From NCBI GenBank assembly GCA_900546395.1, contig URDD01000001.1, positions 46,967-110,966 on the forward strand: a stretch of 64,000 bases of DNA, in the 5' to 3' direction. Position numbers and translations under genes: made by a program. Below the pieces are notes generated by a model, which did no database searches, was not told where the DNA came from, and saw nothing but the letters and a program-made list of their open reading frames with translations. This DNA comes from an uncultured Bacteroidales bacterium. GTDB lineage: Bacteria; Bacteroidota; Bacteroidia; Bacteroidales; UBA932. Shown here piece by piece: positions 28,101 through 36,450 of this stretch (positions are counted from its first letter, which is position 1; each line of letters starts with the position of its first letter).

Positions 28101-29097
28101 CGGCCATCATCGCGACCACTTGATCACCTTCATATCCTGGTGTTACGGAAAATAGCCTGAAACGACGACTGTTTGCATTACTCCGATAGCATCCATATCC
28201 TATAGTCCCGACCCAAACGACGTCTGACTTGTCGTTATATATATATGAAACTTCCGGTGTGTGCCTAGATTCGGTCATGAATTGTCCTACTCTGTTGAAG
28301 CTCATATCATAACATAATATACCGCTCGAAATGGTGCCGATATAAATATTGCCGTCATTACCTATGCAAGCAGATTTTGCTGCATAGGTGTTAAGTTGTT
28401 TAAGAGTTTTGGAAGACAAATTGAAAATCCAGCATCCTTCGTATGAAGTAATCAGAAGATTACCTTCTATTGGAAGCATAGATGTTGCAAAGATGTTTCC
28501 TATTGGAGTTAAATTTCCTTCAGTTGGACGGTAAATAGCAATAGACGAAGGTGTACCTATGAGAATTTCGTCCTGATTTAATTGATGACAAGAAGAAACT
28601 AAACTACCTAGCGAACACGAAGATAAATCGTAAATGCCGTCATGACATGATAGTGTGGAAATGCCATTGTCTGTGCAGATTATGACGGATTTGTCGTCTA
28701 TTGATGGAACTACACTGTTTACATAGTTTGACGGCACACGAATTGTCTTTACAAAGTTATCAAGGACTGTGTCGAAAATAGTAAGTCCGCCAGTTTCTGT
28801 TCCGATGTACAGAAGCCCGTCAGTAGCAAGATAAAGTGAACGAATGCGAGAACTTTCCAGAATGGAGTTCGACATGTCATACACTGTTATACTGGTTCCA
28901 TCATAGCGGCAAAGTCCAGAATATGTCCCTATCCATATATATCCTTCATTGTCTTGTATTATAGATGAGACATCGGTATGAGGAAGACCTTCATCTATTG
29001 AAAGTCGCTCCATATGTAAATATTCCTGTGAAACAACTTTCCCGACAGATAGACAGAAAAGGAGCAGTGCTACTAAAAAATATTTCAGATATTCCAA
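25105..29097 (-). CDS. hybrid two-component system regulator of the PUL
   Basis: The 1330-residue single-chain regulator has, in order: a signal peptide (about 1-23); a periplasmic two-propeller sensor (about 25-650) with many WIGT-type repeats such as GYIWIGTYSGLCRYDG; a Y_Y_Y domain (about 680-760); a transmembrane helix (about 765-785); a histidine-kinase dimerisation domain with phospho-acceptor His in FLHEIRTPLTLI; an ATPase domain (NLMSNAFKYSPEKGG, GMGIGLSIS); a receiver (VLIVDDNSELREYL, phospho-Asp in VLSDIVMPKMNG); and an AraC HTH pair at the C-terminus (VDDLCQSIGYSRPQLYRKI, VMYAVGFNNISYFSKIF). Such regulators sense a glycan fragment and switch on the adjacent PUL, here the downstream genes on the same strand. 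All signalling residues appear intact. Confidence 0.96.
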   Translation of the reverse strand: MEYLKYFLVALLLFCLSVGKVVSQEYLHMERLSIDEGLPHTDVSSIIQDNEGYIWIGTYSGLCRYDGTSITVYDMSNSILESSRIRSLYLATDGLLYIGTETGGLTIFDTVLDNFVKTIRVPSNYVNSVVPSIDDKSVIICTDNGISTLSCHDGIYDLSSCSLGSLVSSCHQLNQDEILIGTPSSIAIYRPTEGNLTPIGNIFATSMLPIEGNLLITSYEGCWIFNLSSKTLKQLNTYAAKSACIGNDGNIYIGTISSGILCYDMSFNRVGQFMTESRHTPEVSYIYNDKSDVVWVGTIGYGCYRSNANSRRFRLFSVTPGYEGDQVVAMMADRDGHLWCSSREGRVSILKDNEMICVDSSSLSQFSGKTISALWQSPDGSIWIGSWDKGAGIIPSKCVGDAIAGKKFEMNTVRNLPKPMSVYKFSADRFGRIWIVTGDGLFRSSPNNPQKSDWSCLKCDPSNAASLSDDCTTDILIEDTTVWVGSRSGLNKITLGTDGEIRDIQRLKVQKKRGGGEFISFIHRDHKGSLWVSVLGLGLCRMKDNGEFEIFNKTTNPEFPNNEFESMLEDTGGNFWIGGFGLVRFSPSTGKTSCFSRKDGLQSNSFKMYDAVLLDDSQMAFGGTNGFNIFTPSEIIDNPIKPQVQITSLQINGLPSTEYIDIAIPIRRCKKVRLSHNENNLNFRFSAMHYVYPEHNKYRYMMKGLDEDWHWTDGLTPSASYLSLRPGHYTFLVYAANSDGLWSNIPASIDVRILPPWYSSVWARLFYIILVFGIAFRTVVYLRRRNIRRHRKEINEKLLEEQRIRNENELKFHTEFLHEIRTPLTLITTPVEELLNNPNLGKTTINRLQLVDQSVKILRKLIESITDLRKFDNGSMHLHVVEIDFSRFVEEICLLFQPVAKTRGYDFKIEISPLTQKVFIDKDNIEKVILNLMSNAFKYSPEKGGQIRVKISETTDKDGRNGVEFKVSNIGIGILPEDLPYIFDRFRQGKNNSRGGMGIGLSISQSAVLSHSGQIWAESVPGGLTSFFVFLPYGCSQFSSSDIDKNYENSDHISNYDPVAEFKTYNSTGTGGPEREHLVLIVDDNSELREYLVQLLSTRYNTITAEDGSKGYEDTISEQPDIVLSDIVMPKMNGLELCQKIKENKVTSHIPVILISARDLPVYKMEGYQMMADDYITKPFHAELLISRIENLIRQRKCIRQSFRTDIKLEPSAITATPVDEKFIRNCIDNIEEHISDPDYGVDDLCQSIGYSRPQLYRKIKSITGMSAIQFLRSIRLKRAAQLLCSDSGLTITEVMYAVGFNNISYFSKIFAAEFGIHPKKYKSSFFENC

Positions 29098-29132
29098 AAT
29101 CTTGCGAATCTTAGTTGCTGTTTTAAACAGCG

Positions 29133-29897
29133 TTAGGCTTTCAACGTGAGTTCGACAGGGCAGTGGTCGGAGCCGAAAATCTCGTTGTGGATTGCAGCCC
29201 CTTCGATCCTGTCCTTAAGTCCTTTGGATACAAGAAAGTAGTCAATACGCCAGCCTGCGTTCTTTTCGCGTGAGCGGAATCTGTATGACCACCATGAGTA
29301 AATCCCTTCGGCATCAGGGTAGAAGTGACGGAACGTATCCGTAAACCCGCTGTCAAGCAGTGTTGAAAACTTCTCCCTTTCCTCATCGGTGAATCCTGCG
29401 TTTCTTCTGTTGGTCTTGGGGTTCTTAAGGTCTATTTCCTTATGTGCAACATTGAGGTCTCCGCAGACAATTACCGGTTTCGTCTTTTCCAGAGAAAGGA
29501 GGTAGCTCCTGAAGTCATCCTCCCATTTCATCCTGTATTCCAGCCTGGCAAGTTCATCCTGCGAGTTCGGAGTATAGACATTGACCAGATAGAAGTCTTC
29601 CATTTCGAGGGTTATTACCCTGCCTTCATGGTCGTGCTCGTCTATCCCTATGCCGTAACTTACCGACAGTGGCTCTTTTCTTGTAAAAATAGCAGTTCCG
29701 GAATATCCTTTTTTGTCAGCATAGTTCCAGTATGACTTATATCCATCGAAGGCAGCATCCAGCTGTCCTTCCTGCATTTTGGTTTCCTGAAGACAGAAGA
29801 AGTCGGCATCAAGAGTCTTGAAACTTTCCTGAAAGCCTTTTGTGTAGCAGGCTCTAAGCCCGTTAACATTCCATGATATGAATTTTAAAGGCTCCAT
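29133..29897 (-). CDS. xth: exodeoxyribonuclease III (AP endonuclease)
   Basis: The 254-residue ExoIII/APE1-family enzyme carries the standard catalytic blocks: [10 protein letters not shown], metal-binding [50 protein letters not shown] and the terminal [11 protein letters not shown] with the catalytic Asp-His. It cuts DNA at abasic sites and removes 3' blocks in base-excision repair. Its start overlaps the end of cysS by 13 bp, so it is likely translated with it. It is 35 bp upstream of the PUL regulator. Confidence 0.94.
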   Translation of the reverse strand: MEPLKFISWNVNGLRACYTKGFQESFKTLDADFFCLQETKMQEGQLDAAFDGYKSYWNYADKKGYSGTAIFTRKEPLSVSYGIGIDEHDHEGRVITLEMEDFYLVNVYTPNSQDELARLEYRMKWEDDFRSYLLSLEKTKPVIVCGDLNVAHKEIDLKNPKTNRRNAGFTDEEREKFSTLLDSGFTDTFRHFYPDAEGIYSWWSYRFRSREKNAGWRIDYFLVSKGLKDRIEGAAIHNEIFGSDHCPVELTLKA

Positions 29898-31447
29898 TCT
29901 GTTCCGTCTTTTGTGTCTTTTACCTGTATTCCGAGTTCCTTGAGAGTGTCGCGGATTCTGTCGCTGGCAGCCCAGTCTTTGGCCTCCTTGGCAGCCTTGC
30001 GGCTTTCAAGTACCATTCCCATAAGTCCGTCAATGACTTTTTCAGCCTTGCCTCCGGCTGCTTCTTCATCCACGAGTCCTAAAACTCCGGAAACAATATC
30101 GTCAAACAGTCTGAGCAGGGCTGTCAGGTCGTTCTTGTCCAATGTGCGTTTCTTGTCCTTGGCAGCATTGATAAGTCTCACTGCGTCAAACATCTGGGCT
30201 ACTGCTACAGGTGTATTGAGGTCATCGCAGAGTGCTTCATATACTTTTTCGCAGATAGCGTTGACTTCGGCGGATGCGCTGTTGCAAACCTCCGGTGCGA
30301 CATCGGTTATGAATTCTCCGTAGGAAAGGGCAGTGGCACTGTGGCCTTCGCTTCCTTTCACATCAGATGATATGCCTGCTGCTGAAGCCATTTCCCTGAG
30401 GTCTTTGGCTGCCTGCATTATTTTCCTGTATCCCTTTTCCGCTGCCTGAAGGGCTTCGTTACTGAAGTCCAGAGTGCTGCGGTAGTGGGCCTGAAGAATG
30501 AAGAAACGGATGGTCATAGGGCTGTATGCCTGCTCAAGAAGCTTGTGGGTGCCTTCGAACAGTTCCTGCAGGGTGATGAAGTTGCCCAGTGACTTTCCCA
30601 TCTTCTTTCCGTTGATGGTAATCATATTGTTGTGCATCCAGTACTTCACACCGCCTGTGCCTCTTGATGCAGTGTTCTGCGCAAGCTCGCATTCGTGGTG
30701 AGGGAACATAAGGTCCATTCCGCCTCCGTGTATGTCAAACTCTGTTCCCAGGTACTTCTCGCTCATTGCGGAGCATTCCAGATGCCATCCCGGGAAACCT
30801 TCGCTCCAAGGAGACGGCCATTTCATTATGTGCTCTGGGGATGCCTTCTTCCACAATGCAAAGTCGTATGGTGCGTGTTTGTCGCTCTGTCCGTCGAGTT
30901 CTCTGGTACCTTCCTTGGTCTCGTCAAGAGTCCTTCCTGAAAGTATGCCGTATCTGTGGTCTGCATCATATTTCCTGACATCGAAATAAACTGAGCCGTT
31001 GCTGATGTATGCATAGCCTGAATCCAGGATTTTCTTTACAAGGTCTATCTGCTCGATAATATGGCCGGAGGCTCTCGGCTCGATTGAAGGCGGAGCTACA
31101 TTGAGCATCCTCATGGCTTCGTGGTAGCGTAGAGTGTAGGTCTGCACTACTTCCATAGGCTCAAGCTGCTCCAGTCTTGCTTTCTTTGCTATCTTGTCCT
31201 CACCTTCATCAGCGTCGTGTTCCAGGTGTCCTACGTCTGTTATGTTCCTGACATAGCGTACTTTATATCCCAAATGTCTGAGAAGGCGCACCAGCACATC
31301 GTATGTGACTCCGGGTCTTGCGTGCCCCAGGTGTGCGTCTCCATAGACTGTCGGTCCGCAGACATAAAGGCCTACATGGTCTTTATTGATTGGCTCGAAC
31401 AGGACTTTCATTCTGGAAAGAGTATCTGTTATGTAAAAATTTCTCAT
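29885..31447 (-). CDS. cysS: cysteinyl-tRNA synthetase
   Basis: About 520 residues from the ATG at 31447 ([20 protein letters not shown]). The class I HIGH motif is in [11 protein letters not shown] and the KMSKS-type loop in [10 protein letters not shown]. Zinc ligands appear as the Cys in YVCGPTV, the Cys in LECSAMSE and the His/Glu cluster in [10 protein letters not shown]. It charges tRNA-Cys. A longer reading from 31516 (MFGIF) was rejected because the probable promoter box (31518-31525) would leave almost no leader. The C-terminal helical domain has an insertion that makes the protein slightly longer than usual. The 3' end overlaps xth by 13 bp. Confidence 0.94.
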   Translation of the reverse strand: MRNFYITDTLSRMKVLFEPINKDHVGLYVCGPTVYGDAHLGHARPGVTYDVLVRLLRHLGYKVRYVRNITDVGHLEHDADEGEDKIAKKARLEQLEPMEVVQTYTLRYHEAMRMLNVAPPSIEPRASGHIIEQIDLVKKILDSGYAYISNGSVYFDVRKYDADHRYGILSGRTLDETKEGTRELDGQSDKHAPYDFALWKKASPEHIMKWPSPWSEGFPGWHLECSAMSEKYLGTEFDIHGGGMDLMFPHHECELAQNTASRGTGGVKYWMHNNMITINGKKMGKSLGNFITLQELFEGTHKLLEQAYSPMTIRFFILQAHYRSTLDFSNEALQAAEKGYRKIMQAAKDLREMASAAGISSDVKGSEGHSATALSYGEFITDVAPEVCNSASAEVNAICEKVYEALCDDLNTPVAVAQMFDAVRLINAAKDKKRTLDKNDLTALLRLFDDIVSGVLGLVDEEAAGGKAEKVIDGLMGMVLESRKAAKEAKDWAASDRIRDTLKELGIQVKDTKDGTEWSL

Positions 31448-31517
31448 ATCTGTTTCGTTGAAAATAAGTTTCTTATCTGTGTTTGAGAGCATTTTATGTG
31501 TAAAAATCCCAAACATA

Positions 31518-31525
31518 CAAAGTTA
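31518..31525 (-). promoter_or_regulatory. -7 box for cysS-xth
   Basis: On the minus strand TAACTTTG (31525-31518) fits TAnnTTTG, with a TTTG 16 bases further upstream (31545-31542), a little closer than the usual 19-20. The cysS ATG at 31447 is about 70 bases downstream. Confidence 0.5.
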
Positions 31526-31739
31526 CGATAAAAATTGAAAACAAAGCCTCTTTCCATATCTTTTTCAAGAAGAAGAATGGGGCCGGAAATGTCATTCATG
31601 TTCCTCAGCCGGTATTCTATTTTAATTGTTGAATGTTGGTAGTGAGTAGGTTTGGTAGCGATCCTGCAATTATATTATGTATTTTTGCTTGTGGCAACAG
31701 TTTGCGGGAAAAGTCGCAGGAAATGTGAGGAAAAATCAT

Positions 31740-31747
31740 TATATTTG
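31740..31747 (+). promoter_or_regulatory. -7 box for purE
   Basis: TATATTTG followed by CAC is a strong match to the Bacteroidetes -7 box. No good TTTG lies 19-20 bases upstream. Transcription from here would produce a leader of about 145 nt that includes the repeated element. Confidence 0.5.
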
Positions 31748-31798
31748 CACGGTTGTTTCCGGGCGTAAAAATTTGCGCCTTGCAAAGATTAGGAGAGA

Positions 31799-31892
31799 GG
31801 TAACGTAATAGAAGAATGTGCGGTGGGGAGAGGTTTCGCAAGTGCTGCACAAATCTTCGAATATCAATAATTTAAATTACTTGCGAAACCTG
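31799..31892 (+). repeat. 94-bp leader repeat upstream of purE (copy 1), possible structured RNA
   Basis: This 94-bp segment is 92/94 identical to 32552-32645 upstream of purL; the mismatches are at 31810 and 31890. A perfect 13-bp inverted repeat lies at 31831-31843 (AGGTTTCGCAAGT) and 31879-31891. A second pairing joins GAAGA/TGTGC (31811-31821) with GCACA/TCTTC (31847-31858). The two pairings interleave, which would allow an H-type pseudoknot or alternative folds. It ends 6 bases before the purE ATG. Confidence 0.75.
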
Positions 31893-31898
31893 CAGTAT

Positions 31899-32366
31899 AT
31901 GAAAGTAGCAGTCATTATGGGGTCGTCCAGCGATTTCGAGATTATGTCGCAGGCTATCCAGATCCTTGAAGAATTTGGTGTAGAATACGAAAAGAAAGTC
32001 ATCAGTGCGCACAGGACGCCGGATCTTATGTGCGAGTATGCAAAGGCGGCCAAAGAACGCGGTATCGGAGCTATTATCGCCGGTGCAGGCGGAGCGGCTC
32101 ACGTAGCCGGAGTAGTTGCGGGAATGACTACTGTGCCTGTGATAGGTGTCCCTATCCAGACTAAGGCTCTCGGCGGTATGGACTCGCTTCTTTCGATTGT
32201 GCAGATGCCAGGGGGAATACCGGTAGCGACGATGGCTATCAACGGGGCGAAGAATGCCGGCCTTTTTGCCGTACAGATTCTGGCTCTCAATGATGAGTCT
32301 CTGTCGGAAAAACTTGAAAACTACAGAAAGTCTCAGACACAGAAAGTGCTTGACACGGTAATATAA
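31899..32366 (+). CDS. purE: N5-carboxyaminoimidazole ribonucleotide mutase
   Basis: About 155 residues from the ATG at 31899 ([16 protein letters not shown]). It shows the class I PurE signature: the SSSD phosphate loop, VISAHRTPD, and [16 protein letters not shown]. It rearranges N5-CAIR to CAIR in de novo purine synthesis. A longer reading from 31818 would translate the repeated leader and is rejected. It is the first gene of a purine cluster, but separated from purL by 328 bp of repeat-rich DNA. The N5-CAIR synthase PurK that it needs is not in this window. Confidence 0.94.
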   Translation: MKVAVIMGSSSDFEIMSQAIQILEEFGVEYEKKVISAHRTPDLMCEYAKAAKERGIGAIIAGAGGAAHVAGVVAGMTTVPVIGVPIQTKALGGMDSLLSIVQMPGGIPVATMAINGAKNAGLFAVQILALNDESLSEKLENYRKSQTQKVLDTVI

Positions 32367-32450
32367 AAGTTGTCAATGATGATGTCGGGTGGCGTGGAGC
32401 TTGTGATTGGAAAGCTTTCATACCACCTTTCGTCTTTAATTATACCCTCC

Positions 32451-32490
32451 CTTTCGCAAGCGCTGTTTATTACTTGTTACTTGCGGAGCT
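32451..32490 (+). repeat. diverged partial copy of the leader repeat
   Basis: CTTTCGCAAGCGCTG at 32451-32465 and TTACTTGCGGAGCTTG near 32477-32492 match the two arms of the 94-bp leader (TTTCGCAAGTGCTG and TTACTTGCGAAACTTG) but with a shorter, different loop. The arms can still pair over about nine positions. Confidence 0.5.
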
Positions 32491-32515
32491 TGTTTGGAGG
32501 CCGTTAGGCTGATAG

Positions 32516-32544
32516 TAAGTCCCTTTCCCGAGGAAAGGGACTTA
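32516..32544. repeat. perfect 13-bp hairpin
   Basis: TAAGTCCCTTTCC and GGAAAGGGACTTA are perfectly complementary around a 3-base CGA spacer. There is no T-run after it on either strand, so it is not a standard terminator. It lies 7 bp before the second leader copy. Confidence 0.7.
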
Positions 32545-32551
32545 GGGAAAG

Positions 32552-32645
32552 GGTAACGTAATTGAAGAATGTGCGGTGGGGAGAGGTTTCGCAAGTGCTG
32601 CACAAATCTTCGAATATCAATAATTTAAATTACTTGCGAAACTTG
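32552..32645 (+). repeat. 94-bp leader repeat upstream of purL (copy 2)
   Basis: Near-identical to 31799-31892. The stem arms are 32584-32596 and 32632-32644; the one change in the arms (C to T at 32643) turns a G-C pair into G-T, keeping the stem. It ends 49 bases before the purL ATG. Confidence 0.75.
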
Positions 32646-32694
32646 AGATAGAAATAGAACAATAAGTCAAAACAATAATATTTGGTAATCGGAT

Positions 32695-35600
32695 ATGAAG
32701 AATTATCGCGTTTTCGTAGAAAAGTATCCCGAGTTTCAGGTTGAGGCCAGAAGTCTGATGAACGAGCTGAATGAAAATCTCAGGCTCTCACTTAAAAATC
32801 TCAGGCTGCTGAATGTCTATGATCTTTTCGGTTTTACCCCTGAACTGCTTGAAAAAAGCCGTTACAGCGTTTTCGGAGAGATTGTTACCGACAAGGTTTC
32901 TGATGAATGTGATCTTGAAGGAAAGAAATATATTGCCGTGGAGTACCTTCCCGGGCAGTTTGACCAGAGAGCTGCATCTGCAGTGGATTGTGTGAAACTT
33001 ATAGAACCGGATGCTGATGTGCATATCAAGAGTTCAAAGCTCCTTATTCTGGATTCTGAAGTTTCTCAGGAGGATATAGAGAAAATCAGGCATTATTACA
33101 TCAATGCTGTGGAGTCCCGTCAGAAAGACCTTTCCAAACTTTCTGATACAGAGCAGGCTCCTGTAGCTCCTGTTCCTGTGCTTGAAGGTCTTTCTTCCCT
33201 TAAGGAAGAAGAGCTTGCTCCATATTGCAAGAAAATGGGACTTGCCATGAATGCAGACGACCTGAGGGAAGTCGTGAACTATTTCAGCAAGGAAGGAAGA
33301 GACCCTTATGAGACAGAGCTCCGTATTCTTGATACTTACTGGAGCGACCATTGCCGTCACACTACATTCACCACTGAGCTGGAAGAAATAGGTGTAGAGG
33401 AATCATTCATAAAAGGAGAAATAGAGGGAACTCTGAACCTTTACCTGAAGATGCGCAAGGAACTCGGCCGTGAAAACAAGGGGCTTAACCTTATGGATAT
33501 GGCCACTATCGGTGCGAGGTATCTGAAGTCTAAAGGACTTCTTGATGACATGGAGGTAAGCGAGGAAAACAATGCTTGCAGCATATATGTTGATGTTGAC
33601 GTTGACGGGGAGATAGAGAAATGGCTGCTTCAGTTCAAGAATGAGACACATAACCATCCGACTGAGATTGAGCCGTTCGGAGGTGCTGCCACTTGTCTTG
33701 GAGGAGCTATCCGTGACCCTCTCTCTGGAAGAAGCTATGTCTATCAGGCAATGAGGGTGACCGGTGCCGGTGACATTTATCAGAGTGTAGCCGATACTAT
33801 GCCGGGAAAACTTCCTCAGAAAGTCATCAGCCGCAAGGCAGCAGCCGGATATTCGAGCTATGGAAACCAGATCGGTCTTGCCACTACTCATGTCCGTGAA
33901 ATATATCACCCTGGATACGTGGCAAAGCGACTTGAAGTAGGAGCAGTTGTAGGTGCTGTAAAAGCGGAAAACGTACGCCGTGAAAGTCCGGCTCCTGGAG
34001 ATGTGGTGCTTCTTCTTGGCGGCAGGACGGGCCGTGACGGAATCGGAGGAGCTACCGGATCTTCTAAAGAGCATACGGAAGCATCGCTCGAGACTTGTGG
34101 AAGTGAGGTTCAGAAAGGTAATGCTCCTGAGGAAAGAAAGCTTCAGAGACTTTTCCGTCGTCCGGAAGTTACCAGGCTTATCAAGAAATCCAATGACTTC
34201 GGAGCAGGCGGTGTGAGCGTGGCCATAGGCGAGCTGACAGACGGCCTTGATATATATTTGGACAGGGTTCCAGTAAAATATAACGGACTGAACTCTACTG
34301 AGATTGCTATCAGCGAGTCTCAGGAAAGAATGTCAGTTGTAATCGAAGCGGCTGACAGAGAAGAGTTTGAATCATATTGCCGCAGCGAGAACGTTGAGGT
34401 GACACATGTCGCTGATGTCACTGACAGCAGAAGACTCCGTATGTACAACGGCGGAAAGCTGGTCGTTGACCTTTCACGTGAGTTTATCGACAGTGCCGGC
34501 GCAAAACATTATGCAAAGGCAGTAGTCGGTGCTGTGGAAGACAAAAATCCTTTCGAAAGGGAGGTGAAAGGCTCAAATCTTAAAGAAAAGATTTTTGCAG
34601 ACCTTATGGACAGCAATGTCACTTCGCAGAAAGGCCTTATAGAAATGTTTGACTCTACTATCGGACGTTCTACAGTGCTTATGCCGTTCGGAGGTTGTCT
34701 CCAGACTACAGAGACTCAGGTGTCTGTTCAGAAACTTCCTACTGACGGATATACTGATACAGCCAGCATAATGGCCTTCGGATACAATCCTTACATCTCT
34801 ACATGGAGCCCTTATCATGGTGCTGCATATTCTGTTGTAGAGGCTTGTGCAAAGGTGGTTGCTGCCGGTGCGTCATACAGGAAGATGAGATTTTCATACC
34901 AGGAGTATTTCGAGAGAATGACATCTGACCCTAAGTCTTGGGGAAAGCCGCTCAGCGCCCTTCTCGGAGCCATAAAGATGCAGGTAGCTCTCGGTCTGCC
35001 TTCTATCGGAGGAAAAGACTCTATGAGCGGAACATTCGAGAATATCAATGTGCCGCCTATGCTTATGGCATTCGGTATCACTACAGTGAAGGCAGGAACA
35101 GTAATTTCTCCTGAACTGAAATGGGAGGGTAACAGACTTTATCTTGTACGCCATACACCTCTTGCTGACAGAATGCCTGATACAGAGCAGCTCAAGAACA
35201 ATTTCGATTATGTCACATCGCAGATTGAGGCCGGAAATATAGTTGCCGGCTATGCAATCGGCTTCGGAGGTGTAGCGGAAGCTCTGTGCAAAATGTCTTT
35301 CGGAAATGCTTTCGGTGTGGATGTAAAAGTATCGGAGGAAGATCTGTTCAACTACAGTTACGGTTCTATTCTGGTAGAGTCGGATAAAGAACTTGATTTC
35401 CCTGCTGCTGAATATCTTGGAACAGTGACATCCGGAGAGGACGGAATGCTCCATATCAACGGAACTTCCATCTCCATTTTCGAACTTATGGACATCAACG
35501 GAACCAAGTTTTCAAAAGTTTATCCGGATTCCTGCGAGCCGTTCCACAAGAAAGTGGCACCGTCTGGAATGGATAAGATCAAGCCTGTAAAAGCAAAGAA

Positions 35601-36438
35601 ATCCGATCTTAAGTATAAGGGTGAGCCTGTGGAGAAACCTGTAGCATATCTTCCGGTATTCCCTGGAACGAACTGTGATTATGACACAGCAAAGGCTTTC
35701 CGCAAGGCTGGTGCAGAAGTTAGAATGAGCGTATTCTGCAACCTTACTCCGGAAGATGTATTCCAGTCTATAGCAGAGATGAAGAAGCATATTTCAGAGT
35801 GTCATATTCTCGCTCTTTGCGGAGGTTTCTCAGCGGGAGACGAGCCTGACGGAAGCGGAAAATTCATTGCAAATGTATTGAATAACAAGGAGATTGCCTC
35901 CGAGATACACGCACTCCTCGACAGAGGCGGTCTTATCCTCGGTATCTGCAACGGATTCCAGGCGCTTGTCAAGTCCGGACTTCTTCCATACGGAAGACTC
36001 GGTATGGTGACAAAGGATTCCCCTACATTGTTCCGCAATGACATCAACCGTCATATCTCTCAGATGGTGACAACAAGGGTTGCGACAACCAATTCGCCTT
36101 GGCTGTCAGGCTTTACCATAGGAGACCTTCATACCATAGCTGTCAGCCACGGAGAAGGAAAATTTGTGGTAAGCGAAGAATTTGCAAAGGAACTCTTTGC
36201 AGAAGGACAGGTTGCATTCCAGTATGTAGATCCTGTTACAGAAGAGGTTACCATGGAGTCTCCATACAACCCTAACGGATCATACTATGCCATCGAAGGA
36301 ATTATCAGCCGCAATGGTCAGATTCTTGGAAAGATGGGGCATACGGAACGTTACGAGGAAAATCTCTTCAAGAACATTGAGGAAGAGCTTGAACAGCCTC
36401 TGTTTGCGAATGCAGTAAATTATTTCAGAGGTAAATAA
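32695..36438 (+). CDS. purL: phosphoribosylformylglycinamidine synthase, large single-chain form
   Basis: The 1247-residue enzyme combines the FGAM synthetase and glutaminase in one chain, as in enterobacterial PurL. The synthetase half includes LDTYWSDHCRHTTF, KNETHNHPTEIEPFGGAATC and GRDGIGGATGSS; a second ATP-grasp-like repeat has GGKDSMSGTF. The C-terminal class I amidotransferase (about residues 980-1247) has the VFPGTNCDYD start, nucleophile Cys in GLILGICNGFQ and the His/Glu pair in the terminal region (SHGEGK, NPNGS). It converts FGAR and glutamine to FGAM. The start is 49 bp after the repeated leader, and the product length is normal. Confidence 0.96.
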   Translation: MKNYRVFVEKYPEFQVEARSLMNELNENLRLSLKNLRLLNVYDLFGFTPELLEKSRYSVFGEIVTDKVSDECDLEGKKYIAVEYLPGQFDQRAASAVDCVKLIEPDADVHIKSSKLLILDSEVSQEDIEKIRHYYINAVESRQKDLSKLSDTEQAPVAPVPVLEGLSSLKEEELAPYCKKMGLAMNADDLREVVNYFSKEGRDPYETELRILDTYWSDHCRHTTFTTELEEIGVEESFIKGEIEGTLNLYLKMRKELGRENKGLNLMDMATIGARYLKSKGLLDDMEVSEENNACSIYVDVDVDGEIEKWLLQFKNETHNHPTEIEPFGGAATCLGGAIRDPLSGRSYVYQAMRVTGAGDIYQSVADTMPGKLPQKVISRKAAAGYSSYGNQIGLATTHVREIYHPGYVAKRLEVGAVVGAVKAENVRRESPAPGDVVLLLGGRTGRDGIGGATGSSKEHTEASLETCGSEVQKGNAPEERKLQRLFRRPEVTRLIKKSNDFGAGGVSVAIGELTDGLDIYLDRVPVKYNGLNSTEIAISESQERMSVVIEAADREEFESYCRSENVEVTHVADVTDSRRLRMYNGGKLVVDLSREFIDSAGAKHYAKAVVGAVEDKNPFEREVKGSNLKEKIFADLMDSNVTSQKGLIEMFDSTIGRSTVLMPFGGCLQTTETQVSVQKLPTDGYTDTASIMAFGYNPYISTWSPYHGAAYSVVEACAKVVAAGASYRKMRFSYQEYFERMTSDPKSWGKPLSALLGAIKMQVALGLPSIGGKDSMSGTFENINVPPMLMAFGITTVKAGTVISPELKWEGNRLYLVRHTPLADRMPDTEQLKNNFDYVTSQIEAGNIVAGYAIGFGGVAEALCKMSFGNAFGVDVKVSEEDLFNYSYGSILVESDKELDFPAAEYLGTVTSGEDGMLHINGTSISIFELMDINGTKFSKVYPDSCEPFHKKVAPSGMDKIKPVKAKKSDLKYKGEPVEKPVAYLPVFPGTNCDYDTAKAFRKAGAEVRMSVFCNLTPEDVFQSIAEMKKHISECHILALCGGFSAGDEPDGSGKFIANVLNNKEIASEIHALLDRGGLILGICNGFQALVKSGLLPYGRLGMVTKDSPTLFRNDINRHISQMVTTRVATTNSPWLSGFTIGDLHTIAVSHGEGKFVVSEEFAKELFAEGQVAFQYVDPVTEEVTMESPYNPNGSYYAIEGIISRNGQILGKMGHTERYEENLFKNIEEELEQPLFANAVNYFRGK

Positions 36439-36450
36439 AGTGTTCCGGAT

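Larger units (their letters stand above)
31526..31898. other. intergenic region between cysS and purE
   Basis: No credible gene is present. It holds a -7 box (31740-31747) for purE, a small hairpin (31762-31780, GGCGTAAA / TTTGCGCC) and the repeated leader element at 31799-31892. An in-frame extension of purE starting at 31818 reads through the repeat and is not a real start. Confidence 0.6.
32367..32694. other. repeat-rich intergenic region between purE and purL
   Basis: No gene is seen in these 328 bp. In order it contains a diverged stem-loop like the leader repeat (32451-32490), a perfect 13-bp hairpin (32516-32544), and the second full copy of the 94-bp leader (32552-32645), followed by about 50 bp to the purL start. 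Confidence 0.65.

Noticed and set aside
31448..31516. Longer cysS start (MFGIF...)
   Set aside because: It would begin about two bases from the probable -7 box; the family start fits [10 protein letters not shown].
31818..31898. Longer purE start
   Set aside because: The extra 27 codons come from the repeated leader; PurE proteins start at [13 protein letters not shown] sequence.
31799..32645. Canonical purine (guanine/adenine) riboswitch before purE/purL
   Set aside because: The conserved loop-loop sequences of that class are absent; the repeat has a different layout.
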